Below, piece after piece: positions 8,914 through 16,685 of a DNA stretch of 64,000 nucleotides. Position 1 is the first letter of the stretch; each line of letters begins with the position of its first letter. The DNA comes from Rhodococcus sp. 14-2470-1b (lineage in GTDB: Bacteria; Actinomycetota; Actinomycetes; Mycobacteriales; Mycobacteriaceae): the NCBI RefSeq assembly GCF_002259415.1, contig NZ_NPFY01000003.1, positions 1 through 64,000 on the forward strand, written 5' to 3'. Both the position numbers and the translations under genes were made by a program. The notes below the pieces were generated by a model, which was not told where the DNA came from, ran no database searches, and saw only the letters and a program-made list of their open reading frames with translations.

Positions 8914-10914
8914 ATGGCGAAGTACATCGTTACCGGCGGTACGGGTTTTCTCGGGCAGAATGTGCTGCCCCTGATACTGAAGCGCGACGTGTCTGCGGAG
9001 GTGCATGTTCTGGTTCGGCAACAGTCGGTTGCCAAGCTCGAACAGCAGGTGGCCGGGCTGCCCGGTAACGACAGGGTTCATCCGCTCGTGGGAGACCTCA
9101 CCGAACCGGGACTCGGGGTGAAGGAGGTGCCGTCGGATGTCGATCACATCGTTCATCTCGGCGCTGTCTACGACCTGACCGCCGGCGACGAGCAGTCCGG
9201 GGCGAATGTGGACGGCACTCGGGCCGTGGTCGATCTGGCGATGGCGACGGGGGCGAGGCTGCACCACGTGTCGTCCATCGCCATTGCCGGTGACCATGTG
9301 GGGACGTTCAGCGAGAACGATTTCGACAAGGGACAGGGATTCCCGACGGCGTATCACCGGACCAAGTTCGAGGCGGAGGCGATCGTCCGCGATTCGGCTA
9401 CCGATTGGCGCGTGTACAGGCCGTCCGCGGTTGTCGGCCATTCCGAGACCGGCGCGATCGACAAGATCGACGGGCCGTACTTCTTCTTTCCGTTCTTCGC
9501 CGAACTTGCCAAGTTGCCGTCGATCCTGCCTGTCACGGTGCCTGATATCGGTGCGACCAATCTGGTACCGGTGGACTACGTTGCCACTGCCATCGTCGAC
9601 CTGATCGTGCGGAACCCTCTGGGTCAGAGGGTGTTCCACCTCGTCAACCCCGAGCCTCAGTCGATGGTCGAGGTGTATTCCGCGTTCGGCGCGGCCGCGG
9701 GTTCGACGGCCAAGGTCGTGGGGATACCGGGGGCGGTTGCTGCTCCTGTCGTCTCGCCGCGGACGAAGATGGTCAAGAACGGTCGCGACGCCGTGCTCAC
9801 ACGGTTCGGTGTTCCACCCGTCATGCTCGATCATCTGACGCTGCCGACGGTGTTCACGTCCACTGCCACCCAGGCTGCGTTGAACGGACTCGTTCCGCCG
9901 CCGTTGAAGTCCTATGCCGACAAGCTGTGGACGCATTGGCAGAGCAACCTCGACCCGGACCGCGCGCGCAAGCAGGATCCGCGCGGACCGCTGGTCGGCC
10001 GTCACATCGTCATCACCGGGGGTTCCTCCGGAATCGGACAGGCGAGTGCCGTGTCCGCAGCCCGCAAGGGCGCAACGGTTCTTCTACTGGCGCGCGGCGC
10101 CGAGCAGCTGGAAAGCGTTGTCGCGGACATCCGTTCCTCCGGCGGGGATGCGTACGGGTATCCCTGCGACGTCACGGACACCGAGTCGGTGGAGCAGACG
10201 GTCAAGGCCATTCTCGGTGAGCACGGGCACGTGGACATGCTCGTCAACAACGCCGGGCGATCCATCCGGCGTTCGCTCTACCGATCGACGGACAGGCTGC
10301 ACGATTACGAAAGAACGATGGCCGTCAACTACTTCGGCGCCGTCCGACTCGTGTTGGCGCTACTTCCGCACATGCGTGAGCGCCGCTTCGGTCATGTCGT
10401 GAACGTCAGTAGCGCAGCAGTGCAGGGCCACACACCACGTTTCTCCGCGTACGTGGCGAGCAAGGCCGCTCTCGACGCGTTCTCCGACGTCGCTGCGGCC
10501 GAAACGCTGTCCGACGGAATAACGTTCACGACCATTCATATGCCGCTCGTCGCGACGCCGATGATCACACCCACCGGCGACAAGAACGTCGGCCCGGTGG
10601 TATCACCGGAGAAAGCCGCGGCAATGGTGATCAGGGCGTTGACCGACAAGCCGAAGCGCATCGACACCCCTCTCGGCACTCTCGGCCAGTTCGGCAGCAT
10701 CTTCACGCCGAAGGGCAAGGACCGGACGATGCATCAGTTCTACCGGCGGTTCCCCGATTCGGCTGCTGCCAAAGGTGAAGTGACGGAGGGCAAGGGCGAA
10801 TCTCAGCCGACCCCCATACCTCCGACCTCGACATACGACGCGTCCAGCGCATCGGCGCGGGTCGGCAAGCTGGCGAGGCGACTCGGGAGGCTGGTCCCCG
10901 GAGCCAACTGGTGA
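8914..10914 (+). CDS. acrA1: Two-domain SDR acyl-CoA reductase, AcrA1-like
   Basis: 666 residues from an ATG at 8914. The N-terminal half is an extended SDR/fatty-acyl reductase-like domain, with nucleotide-binding TGGTGFLG at residues 8-15 and a YHRTK active-site pair near 147-151. The C-terminal half, from about residue 360, is a classical SDR, with ITGGSSGIG near 367, NNAG near 447 and YVASK near 510. This fused architecture is that of M. tuberculosis Rv3391 (AcrA1), which reduces fatty acyl-CoA towards aldehyde or alcohol in lipid or wax metabolism. Both domains keep their cofactor and catalytic motifs. It is convergent with the small membrane protein behind imuB, 15 bases apart. Position next to imuB matches the mycobacterial order. 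Confidence 0.85.
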   Translation: MAKYIVTGGTGFLGQNVLPLILKRDVSAEVHVLVRQQSVAKLEQQVAGLPGNDRVHPLVGDLTEPGLGVKEVPSDVDHIVHLGAVYDLTAGDEQSGANVDGTRAVVDLAMATGARLHHVSSIAIAGDHVGTFSENDFDKGQGFPTAYHRTKFEAEAIVRDSATDWRVYRPSAVVGHSETGAIDKIDGPYFFFPFFAELAKLPSILPVTVPDIGATNLVPVDYVATAIVDLIVRNPLGQRVFHLVNPEPQSMVEVYSAFGAAAGSTAKVVGIPGAVAAPVVSPRTKMVKNGRDAVLTRFGVPPVMLDHLTLPTVFTSTATQAALNGLVPPPLKSYADKLWTHWQSNLDPDRARKQDPRGPLVGRHIVITGGSSGIGQASAVSAARKGATVLLLARGAEQLESVVADIRSSGGDAYGYPCDVTDTESVEQTVKAILGEHGHVDMLVNNAGRSIRRSLYRSTDRLHDYERTMAVNYFGAVRLVLALLPHMRERRFGHVVNVSSAAVQGHTPRFSAYVASKAALDAFSDVAAAETLSDGITFTTIHMPLVATPMITPTGDKNVGPVVSPEKAAAMVIRALTDKPKRIDTPLGTLGQFGSIFTPKGKDRTMHQFYRRFPDSAAAKGEVTEGKGESQPTPIPPTSTYDASSASARVGKLARRLGRLVPGANW

Positions 10915-10929
10915 CGAAGCCGGTGCCGA

Positions 10930-11460
10930 TCACCTGCGTATCGAGCGCACCAGCACCGAACCGAAGCCGGCGGTCAGATACCCCAGAGAGCCCAGCGCCA
11001 GAGTCCATTTGGCGATACTGACGGCTGAGGTGGCTCGCACGACCGAATCGGTGATGTGCTCGGGCCGATCCAGCAGGTGCAGGCCGACGATGTTCTCGAC
11101 GTAGTCTCCTGCTGCCGAGAGAACAGGAGCGAGCGCAAGCGCACGTGCGGTGGCGGGTGGTATCGGCGTCAGCTCACCCAACCGCTCGGCACCGGCACGA
11201 AGGGCGACGGCGTAGATCGCAGGATGGACGAAATCCGGGTAATAGTGGCTTCGAAAACGCGCGGTCTCTCGAACGTCCATTTTCTCGAGAATCGCTCGAT
11301 ATCGTCGTGCCGACCACGCCGTCTGCACTTCGAGGACGCGGGGCCCGGCCGGACCGAGCAGCCGAACGATATTCGCTTGCGAGACAACGAAAAGCGCTGC
11401 ACTGGCAATCAAGGGAACATCTCGTTTCGACAGTCTCATGCACTGATGGTAGATCCTCAT
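10930..11460 (-). CDS. Small membrane protein immediately downstream of imuB
   Basis: 176 residues from an ATG at 11460, or 169 from a more natural ATG at 11439 (MRLSKRDVPL). Three or four hydrophobic segments can be seen: about 15-35, 84-94, 105-130 and 143-170 of the longer form. A polar stretch rich in Arg and Tyr (SARRYRAILEK, FRSHYYPDFVHP) lies between the first and second. I do not recognise the family. It starts 6 bases after the imuB stop on the same strand, so it is almost certainly transcribed with imuA'-imuB from the SOS promoter. Confidence 0.75.
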   Translation of the reverse strand: MRIYHQCMRLSKRDVPLIASAALFVVSQANIVRLLGPAGPRVLEVQTAWSARRYRAILEKMDVRETARFRSHYYPDFVHPAIYAVALRAGAERLGELTPIPPATARALALAPVLSAAGDYVENIVGLHLLDRPEHITDSVVRATSAVSIAKWTLALGSLGYLTAGFGSVLVRSIRR

Positions 11461-11466
11461 GCAGGA

Positions 11467-13020
11467 TCATTCGTAGATCCCTTCCACTCGCCACCCGTCG
11501 TCGCCGTAGAGAAGCAGCAGGGCACGGGTCTCCTCGAACAGCACCTGAACGCGCGCGCCCTGTGTACCTACGGTGGGATCCCACCAGCGTTCGTCGATCG
11601 GCCATGGTCCGGCCCACCCTCGTAGTGGCCACGCCTTGCTCCCCCACCGCAGTGTGACCGGGCGGGTGTCGAAACTTCCGCGCAGGCCGACGTGCACGTC
11701 GTTGCCGTTCGCGTCCTCCAGCGTCACCCGAGGAGACGTGTCCATCACTGCTGCCGGTGCGGGCGCGGGGAGCCTGCCGGGCCACGGAGCAGCCGGATCC
11801 GACAGGGGGACCAACTCGTCGCCCAGACTGCGCAGAGTCACTCGGTCGCCGGGGCCACGCCCCCCGCTCAGCACGCCGATCTTCACCGAGTCGCCGCCGA
11901 GAAGTCCCTGCACACGGACCAAGGCACGTCTGGCGCGTTCCTCCTCGTCGCCGACGCTTCCCCAGAGGCCGAGTTGGAGCTCACCGGCCGCGACCACCTC
12001 GACCGGTTCCAATCGCAGCATCGTGATGCCCGACGTCGGTTTGGCGACGCTACGCCCGGTGAGCCAGCCGTCGAGTTGCCACCGCACGCGGTCTGCGGTT
12101 CCTTCCGGGGTCAGCGGCTCGGCGCATCGCCATGTTCGCGAGAGGTTCTCGCCGTTGCCGGTCGATGCATGGACGAGGAGCCGAGTGCAGGCAACGGCAG
12201 CGGCCGCCAATTTCGTGTGCAGTTTCTCCGCCATTCCCCTGCCCGCGAAGGCCGCTGCGTCCACGCGATCGATCGGCGGATCGCACTGGTATTCCACGTT
12301 CAGGTCCGGTGGCAGGGCGCGAGCCGACGGTGGACGCTCCGCCTCACCCCTCGCGCTCCGATGGGCGAGCACGGCGTCGGTCCCGAAACGGGACGCCACA
12401 TCACCGGGAGTGAGGGCTGCGAAATCACCGACGGTGCGCAGACCCAGACGTCGGAGGAGATCGATCAGGTCTTCCCTGCCCGCCGCGGCCAGACTGGGTT
12501 CTGCCGCCAGTTCCGATACCGGCAGCGGCGCGAGATAACGAGCCCCACCGCCCCGGGGAACGATCACGGCATGCCTGGCTGCGATAACCGCCGTCGACAA
12601 CTCGTCGGCGATCCCTATCTGACATTCGACGCCGGCCGCGGCCGCCTGATCGATCAACCGCTCGGCTGCGTTGTGCTCGGATCCGAAGTACCTGCTGACG
12701 CCTCGGGCGCCGAGGATCAGCAACCCCGGCCGCAGTACCTCCACACCCGGCGCAACCATGTCGACGGCTGCGGCAACCGGCTCGAACATCCGGCCGTCTC
12801 GATCCGAATCAGCCGTCACCACATGCACATCGGGACAGCGAGCCTGGGCCTCACGTTTGCGCAGGCCCCGCCGTACACCGTGTGCGCGGGCAGGTGCCGA
12901 ACATGCGATCACACGATTGGCGGACACCACCGCCACCGGGCTGGTCGCCGGAAGATCGGCGACGGCAGCAGCCGCGACCGCGGGCCAGTCCGGGCACCAC
13001 AGCGCCAGCACCCGGCTCAT
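11467..13020 (-). CDS. imuB: Inactive Y-family polymerase homologue ImuB
   Basis: 517 residues from an ATG at 13020. The Y-family fold is recognisable, but the catalytic motifs are gone. The N-terminus reads LALWCPDWPAVA where active enzymes have an Asp-x-Asp near aromatic residues, and EVLRPGLLILGARG stands where S-x-D-E is expected. A beta-clamp motif QLGLWG is at residues 349-354, close to the QLPLWG of M. tuberculosis ImuB. Established role: scaffold joining the sliding clamp, ImuA' and DnaE2 in the mutasome. A helix-hairpin-helix region (LIDLLRRLGLRTVGDFAAL) is near 185-203. Its start is coupled to imuA' through three 17-bp minicistrons. The protein after about residue 360 is less conserved. 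Confidence 0.93.
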   Translation of the reverse strand: MSRVLALWCPDWPAVAAAAVADLPATSPVAVVSANRVIACSAPARAHGVRRGLRKREAQARCPDVHVVTADSDRDGRMFEPVAAAVDMVAPGVEVLRPGLLILGARGVSRYFGSEHNAAERLIDQAAAAGVECQIGIADELSTAVIAARHAVIVPRGGGARYLAPLPVSELAAEPSLAAAGREDLIDLLRRLGLRTVGDFAALTPGDVASRFGTDAVLAHRSARGEAERPPSARALPPDLNVEYQCDPPIDRVDAAAFAGRGMAEKLHTKLAAAAVACTRLLVHASTGNGENLSRTWRCAEPLTPEGTADRVRWQLDGWLTGRSVAKPTSGITMLRLEPVEVVAAGELQLGLWGSVGDEEERARRALVRVQGLLGGDSVKIGVLSGGRGPGDRVTLRSLGDELVPLSDPAAPWPGRLPAPAPAAVMDTSPRVTLEDANGNDVHVGLRGSFDTRPVTLRWGSKAWPLRGWAGPWPIDERWWDPTVGTQGARVQVLFEETRALLLLYGDDGWRVEGIYE

Positions 13021-13071
13021 GCCTGTGCCCGATTCATGTCTGCGCCCGATTCATGTCTGCGCCCGATTCAT
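13017..13071 (-). repeat. Three 17-bp tandem repeats forming ATGA-coupled 6-residue minicistrons
   Basis: On the minus strand the unit ATGAATCGGGCGCAGAC occurs twice and then ATGAATCGGGCACAGGC once, directly before the imuB ATG. Each unit's ATG opens a 6-codon frame that stops at a TGA overlapping the next ATG. The peptides are MNRAQT (13051-13071), MNRAQT (13034-13054) and MNRAQA (13017-13037). The imuA' stop overlaps the first ATG and the last TGA overlaps the imuB ATG. The unit resembles the first 17 bases of imuB (12 of 17 identical), so it may have arisen by duplication of that start. Confidence 0.9.
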
Positions 13072-13988
13072 GCCAGCACCGCCACTCTGTCGGCACCGAC
13101 GGACGCAACGGACGGGACCTCGAACCACTCGACGCGTCCGCGCTCGGAACGTAGGTCGAATCGAGTGGAACGAGTGCGCATCGCCTTCCCCTGCGCGCGT
13201 ACTTCCAGCCGGAGACCACGAAGCCGCCCACGGCCTGCACCGTCTCCGGTTCCGACACCGTCGACGCCGGCCACGGACGCATCGAGCCTCAGGTCCACCC
13301 CGTCCCAGTGCCCGTCCGTCACCAGAAGCGAAGCACCCTTGCTTCGAGCGCGTGCAACGACGGCACGTGCTCGCGACGGCGGCACCGACCTACCACCGAG
13401 ACCGAGCACGACCAGGTCCACTCCGTCGAGCAGGATCGCGGCCACTTCCACCGGGTCCTCTCCCGGATCGGGAACCATGGCCAGTCTGTGCAACTGCGCT
13501 CCCATCTCGGACGCTGCGAGCAACCCGAAGCGCGGTTGACCGACCACTGCCACGTGACCGCCTGCAGCCGTGACCGACGCGACCATGCCGAGCATCAGAG
13601 AACCCGCGCCGGACACTGCGGTCACCGACCCTCGAACCAGGCCTCCGTGAGGGAGGACAGCCGCAAGCGCCTCCGGGACACTCAACACCTCTTTTGCAGG
13701 TGCGCGTGTGCTTTTCTGCTGTTCGAGGCGGTTGTCGGGCGCCGATGGCTCGGCCGACACAGGGGCACTCGACCGTGAAACCGAGGGACGGGCGACCGAG
13801 CGTGTTTCGCCCTTGGACGGCACAGCGGCCATGCGGCGCCGAAGATGTTCCACCCTCTCCGGCAACGACATGCTCTCCAGCGCAACACTGCCGTCATGAA
13901 CAACACTGCCGTCATGAACAACACCGCCGTCATGAGCAACACTGTTGTCGCGGGAGATATCGTGCCGAGAGTCGGCGGAAACAGACAT
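13068..13988 (-). CDS. imuA': Mutasome accessory protein ImuA'
   Basis: 306 residues from an ATG at 13988, preceded by a strong GGGGAGG. The RecA-like core begins near residue 95 (VLPHGGLVRGSVTAVSGAGS). The loop SGAGSLML stands where RecA has a GKT P-loop, so ATP binding is doubtful, as in this family. Three 6-residue repeats, V-[AV]-H-D-G-[GS], occupy residues 17-34. A second Met at residue 40 (MSLPERVEHLRRR) is the likely ancestral start, so the first 39 residues look like an added tail. The C-terminus is Arg-rich and ends in an ATGA overlap with the minicistron chain before imuB. In mycobacteria ImuA' binds ImuB and is needed for DnaE2-dependent mutagenesis. Confidence 0.88.
   Translation of the reverse strand: MSVSADSRHDISRDNSVAHDGGVVHDGSVVHDGSVALESMSLPERVEHLRRRMAAVPSKGETRSVARPSVSRSSAPVSAEPSAPDNRLEQQKSTRAPAKEVLSVPEALAAVLPHGGLVRGSVTAVSGAGSLMLGMVASVTAAGGHVAVVGQPRFGLLAASEMGAQLHRLAMVPDPGEDPVEVAAILLDGVDLVVLGLGGRSVPPSRARAVVARARSKGASLLVTDGHWDGVDLRLDASVAGVDGVGTGDGAGRGRLRGLRLEVRAQGKAMRTRSTRFDLRSERGRVEWFEVPSVASVGADRVAVLA
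13887..13940 (-). repeat. 18-bp tandem repeat in the imuA' N-terminus
   Basis: Three in-frame 18-bp units on the minus strand encode the peptides VAHDGG, VVHDGS and VVHDGS. Most of the length variation between these units is at single bases. Because the unit is a multiple of three, copy-number change would alter only tail length. Confidence 0.8.
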
Positions 13989-14059
13989 GCTTACCTCCCC
14001 ATGGGTGATGGAATCGTGGAACTCGGCCCGCTTCCGAAGACGATGGGGAAGTCCCGTCT

Positions 14060-14075
14060 TCGAACAGACTTTCGA
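14060..14075 (-). promoter_or_regulatory. LexA (SOS) box of imuA'-imuB
   Basis: TCGAACAGACTTTCGA matches TCGAAC-N4-GTTCGA except for one base (T for G). It lies 72 bases upstream of the imuA' ATG and 129 bases before the divergent kinase start. This predicts SOS induction of imuA', imuB and probably the membrane protein after imuB. Confidence 0.85.
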
Positions 14076-14203
14076 ACACCCTCAAGTTAAGCCGTTCCGG
14101 CGACCTCCGTCAAGGCAGCGCCGAACCGGCTGGTGACGGCCGGGGCGGCGCGTCACGCCGGACGTCGCGGGCAGCGATGCTCGCTGTCAACTAACCTGTG
14201 GGC

Positions 14204-15418
14204 GTGACCGAGCAGCAACGCACCGCACGGGTCGTCGGACCCGATTATCTCCTCGCCGGCAGATACCGCCTCGCCTACAAGCTCGGCGGTGGCGGAATGG
14301 GTGCCGTGTGGCTTGCGCAGGACACGCTGATGGGAAGAAAAGTTGCCGTCAAACAGGTCACCTCGACGATCGATCTGAGCGAGAAGGCCGCGCGCGAAGT
14401 CCGCAATCGCGCCATGCGTGAGGGCCGGATCGCCGCGCGGCTGTCCAGCCCACATGCCATCGCCATGCACGACGTCGCGATCGAGGACGGAGAACCGTGG
14501 CTCGTCATGGAGTACATGCCGTCACGGTCGCTGGCGCAGGCACTGAACATCGCCGAGACGCTGCCACCGTACGAGGTAGCGCAGGTGGGCGCCCAAGTTG
14601 CCGACGCGCTCACCGAGGCACACGAGGCGGGTATCGTCCACCGCGACATCAAACCGGGCAACATCCTCATCGCTGACCGTGGCCGGACGCTCGGGATCGT
14701 CAAGATCAGCGACTTCGGGATCTCGCGTGCGAAAGGTGATGTGGAGGAGTCGGATTCGAGCGTCATCACCGGCACTCCCGCCTACTTCGCTCCCGAGGTC
14801 GCACGCGGACAGGATCCGACCGAGGCAAGCGACGTCTTCTCCCTCGGCGCGACGCTGTACACCGCGATCGAGGGCAGACCGCCGTTCGACATCGACGAGG
14901 ACTCCATCGCACTGCTGCACCGAGTCGCTCGCGGCCAGATCATCTCGCCCAGCAGATCAGGAGATCTCACTCCGGCGTTGCTGCACATGCTCGAGCCGGA
15001 CCCGTCTCGCAGGCCGACCATGGCACAGGCCAGAGACGAGATCATCCGGAGCGCGGTCAGCAGCAAAGGATCCATTGCGTCGCTTCGCGGTGTTCCACTC
15101 ACCACATCGGACGGCGTCGTACCGGGGTGGGCACACCGATCCACGCCCGTCGCGGAAACCCGTCGCCCCTCACGCGAATTCGGCAACACCGTCGCGGGGC
15201 TTCCCGCAGTGCGCTCGACCGGCCTGTCGGACACCACACCCAAGCCCTACTCCCCGCCCCCGTTCGACGTGCCCAAGAAGAAGAATTCGTTGGACAAGGT
15301 GCTCGATGCAGTCGACGACGCCGTGGGAGACAAGGTCGACATCCCACCTGCGGTGATTCTGGGTGTGGGAGTGGCTGTCGTCCTACTGTTTGTCGTGCTG
15401 CTGATCGCCCTCCTCTGA
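14204..15418 (+). CDS. Membrane-anchored Ser/Thr protein kinase without a sensor domain
   Basis: 404 residues from a GTG at 14204; another GTG lies two codons upstream. TAACCT at 14192-14197 is a good -10 box placed so that the transcript could be leaderless. The Hanks kinase domain covers about residues 20-285: glycine loop LGGGGMGAVW, Lys50, HRDIKPGN with Asp148, DFG at 170-172 and TPAYFAPE. A Pro/Ser/Thr-rich linker follows, then one membrane segment at about 383-403 that ends the protein, so there is no extracellular ligand-binding domain. Other kinases of the order usually carry PASTA or other sensors. Cytoplasmic face of the membrane; substrates unknown. Divergent from imuA'. Confidence 0.9.
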   Translation: MTEQQRTARVVGPDYLLAGRYRLAYKLGGGGMGAVWLAQDTLMGRKVAVKQVTSTIDLSEKAAREVRNRAMREGRIAARLSSPHAIAMHDVAIEDGEPWLVMEYMPSRSLAQALNIAETLPPYEVAQVGAQVADALTEAHEAGIVHRDIKPGNILIADRGRTLGIVKISDFGISRAKGDVEESDSSVITGTPAYFAPEVARGQDPTEASDVFSLGATLYTAIEGRPPFDIDEDSIALLHRVARGQIISPSRSGDLTPALLHMLEPDPSRRPTMAQARDEIIRSAVSSKGSIASLRGVPLTTSDGVVPGWAHRSTPVAETRRPSREFGNTVAGLPAVRSTGLSDTTPKPYSPPPFDVPKKKNSLDKVLDAVDDAVGDKVDIPPAVILGVGVAVVLLFVVLLIALL

Positions 15419-15481
15419 ATCTCCGTCCAGGAATACGAAGAACTGCGCAAGAACGCTCGGCGAATGACCGAGGCCGGAGAG

Positions 15482-15934
15482 CTATCGGCTCTCGAACACG
15501 GCAATGGCGATCTGCACTCGGTTGGTGCATCCGAGCTTGGCCAGCACTCTCGACACGTAGGTCTTGACGGTGGCGACGCTCATGAAGAGCGTTCCACTGA
15601 TCTCGGCATTCGACAGTCCCTGCGCCACCGCGATTGCCACTTCACGTTCCCGATCGGTCAGCACCGATGCCACGGTGTAGATCGCCACCAACTCCGCGCC
15701 GCCCGCAGCGTCGGAGAACACCGTCAAGGCTGCGAGAACGAGCGCGATACCGACCGGCCGGCGCTGACGCCACCACAGCAAAGCAGTCGCGACGGCTCCG
15801 ATCGCAATCGCGGTCGCCACACGCAAGTCCGAGAAATCGGCGGCGGTCACCCCGTCGAAGACAACCATTGCTGCGATGAACAGCGAGAACGTCATTGCGC
15901 CGAGATCGCCGGTACGCCGACGCGACACGGTCAT
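15482..15934 (-). CDS. Membrane-tethered LuxR-type DNA-binding protein, apparent kinase-regulator fusion
   Basis: 150 residues from an ATG at 15934. Residues 12-90 are hydrophobic, with three or four segments and a WWRQRRP turn at 54-60. This is how the membrane-input region of NarL-type sensor kinases looks. Residues 91-150 are a complete LuxR/NarL helix-turn-helix (LTDREREVAIAVAQGLSNAE, then ATVKTYVSRVLAKLG). The kinase core, and the receiver domain that normally precedes such a helix-turn-helix, are absent. The arrangement is what an in-frame deletion across a kinase-regulator gene pair would leave. It overlaps the upstream YqeB-like gene by ATGA and is presumably co-translated. It may act as a membrane-bound transcription factor. 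Confidence 0.8.
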   Translation of the reverse strand: MTVSRRRTGDLGAMTFSLFIAAMVVFDGVTAADFSDLRVATAIAIGAVATALLWWRQRRPVGIALVLAALTVFSDAAGGAELVAIYTVASVLTDREREVAIAVAQGLSNAEISGTLFMSVATVKTYVSRVLAKLGCTNRVQIAIAVFESR

Positions 15935-16617
15935 CCGCGCACCAGCGGTCGCCAGTACTGCGTGCTCTTGCGTTCACGAACAACGATTCCCAACCGGTCC
16001 AGCGCCTCACGTAGCTCGGACGCATCCTCGCGAGACTTCTTCTGCAACGCCATTTCTCGGGCGCGCATCACGGCGTCGACCTCGGCGGGAAGCGTCGGCG
16101 ATCCCGGAATCCAACGCTGATACAGGCTTTCGTACGGATCGCCCTCCACGAAGGAGTAGCCGTGTTCGACGAACGCACGCTCCACCGCGGGTTCCTTCTC
16201 CTCGATCGGTGCGCGAACGACCTGACGCGACGCCGCGTCGAGGACGACGAGTTCCTTGCCGTCGACGAACACCGTCGACGCATCGGCCCGAGCGACCGAC
16301 GTCGTCCTGCCCTCCTCGGTCAGACGCAAGCCCGACGCGGAGACGACGACGCGGAGACTGTCGTGAAATGCGAAGGCGACGAACACAGCTCCCAGTGCGA
16401 CACCGATCCCGGTGGTCAGATACTGCACCCACCAGTGCGACCACGAAGCAACGAACTCGAACACCCCCTGGAACGGGATCCACTTCTGCGACGCTGCCCA
16501 CGGCGCCCAGCGTGGGAGAAAGAATCCCACGGCGCCACCGACTGCGGGCGCGACCACCGCCAGAAACACTCGGTCGGCGGCGGGAAGCCACAGCACCGAT
16601 TCGCTCTCGTCCTTCAT
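15931..16617 (-). CDS. YqeB-like membrane protein
   Basis: 228 residues from an ATG at 16617 (MKDESESVLW). The frame is open to 17400, but the upstream part is antisense to the response regulator and reads as low-complexity Arg/Gly. Two membrane segments are visible at about 15-35 and 62-90. They are followed by a beta-rich cytoplasmic part (SLRVVVSASGLRLTEEGRTT, FVDGKELVVLDA) that looks like a PH/YdbT-type domain, and a charged helical tail. Overall it resembles YqeB-family proteins, whose function is unknown. It is the first gene of a two-gene unit with the membrane-LuxR fusion (ATGA overlap) and lies just after the response regulator. Confidence 0.72.
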   Translation of the reverse strand: MKDESESVLWLPAADRVFLAVVAPAVGGAVGFFLPRWAPWAASQKWIPFQGVFEFVASWSHWWVQYLTTGIGVALGAVFVAFAFHDSLRVVVSASGLRLTEEGRTTSVARADASTVFVDGKELVVLDAASRQVVRAPIEEKEPAVERAFVEHGYSFVEGDPYESLYQRWIPGSPTLPAEVDAVMRAREMALQKKSREDASELREALDRLGIVVRERKSTQYWRPLVRG

Positions 16618-16685
16618 GCCTGCGACGCTAATGGCACCGACGGTCGATCCGACAGTCTCCGAAAGTCTATTCGTGCACCCAGCCG

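Noticed and set aside
8155-10005. A 616-codon minus-strand frame
   Set aside because: Crosses the intergenic palindromes and is antisense to the transporter and the acrA1-like gene, both clear families.
13017-13071. CRISPR-like array
   Set aside because: Units are directly adjacent, 17 bp, without spacers.
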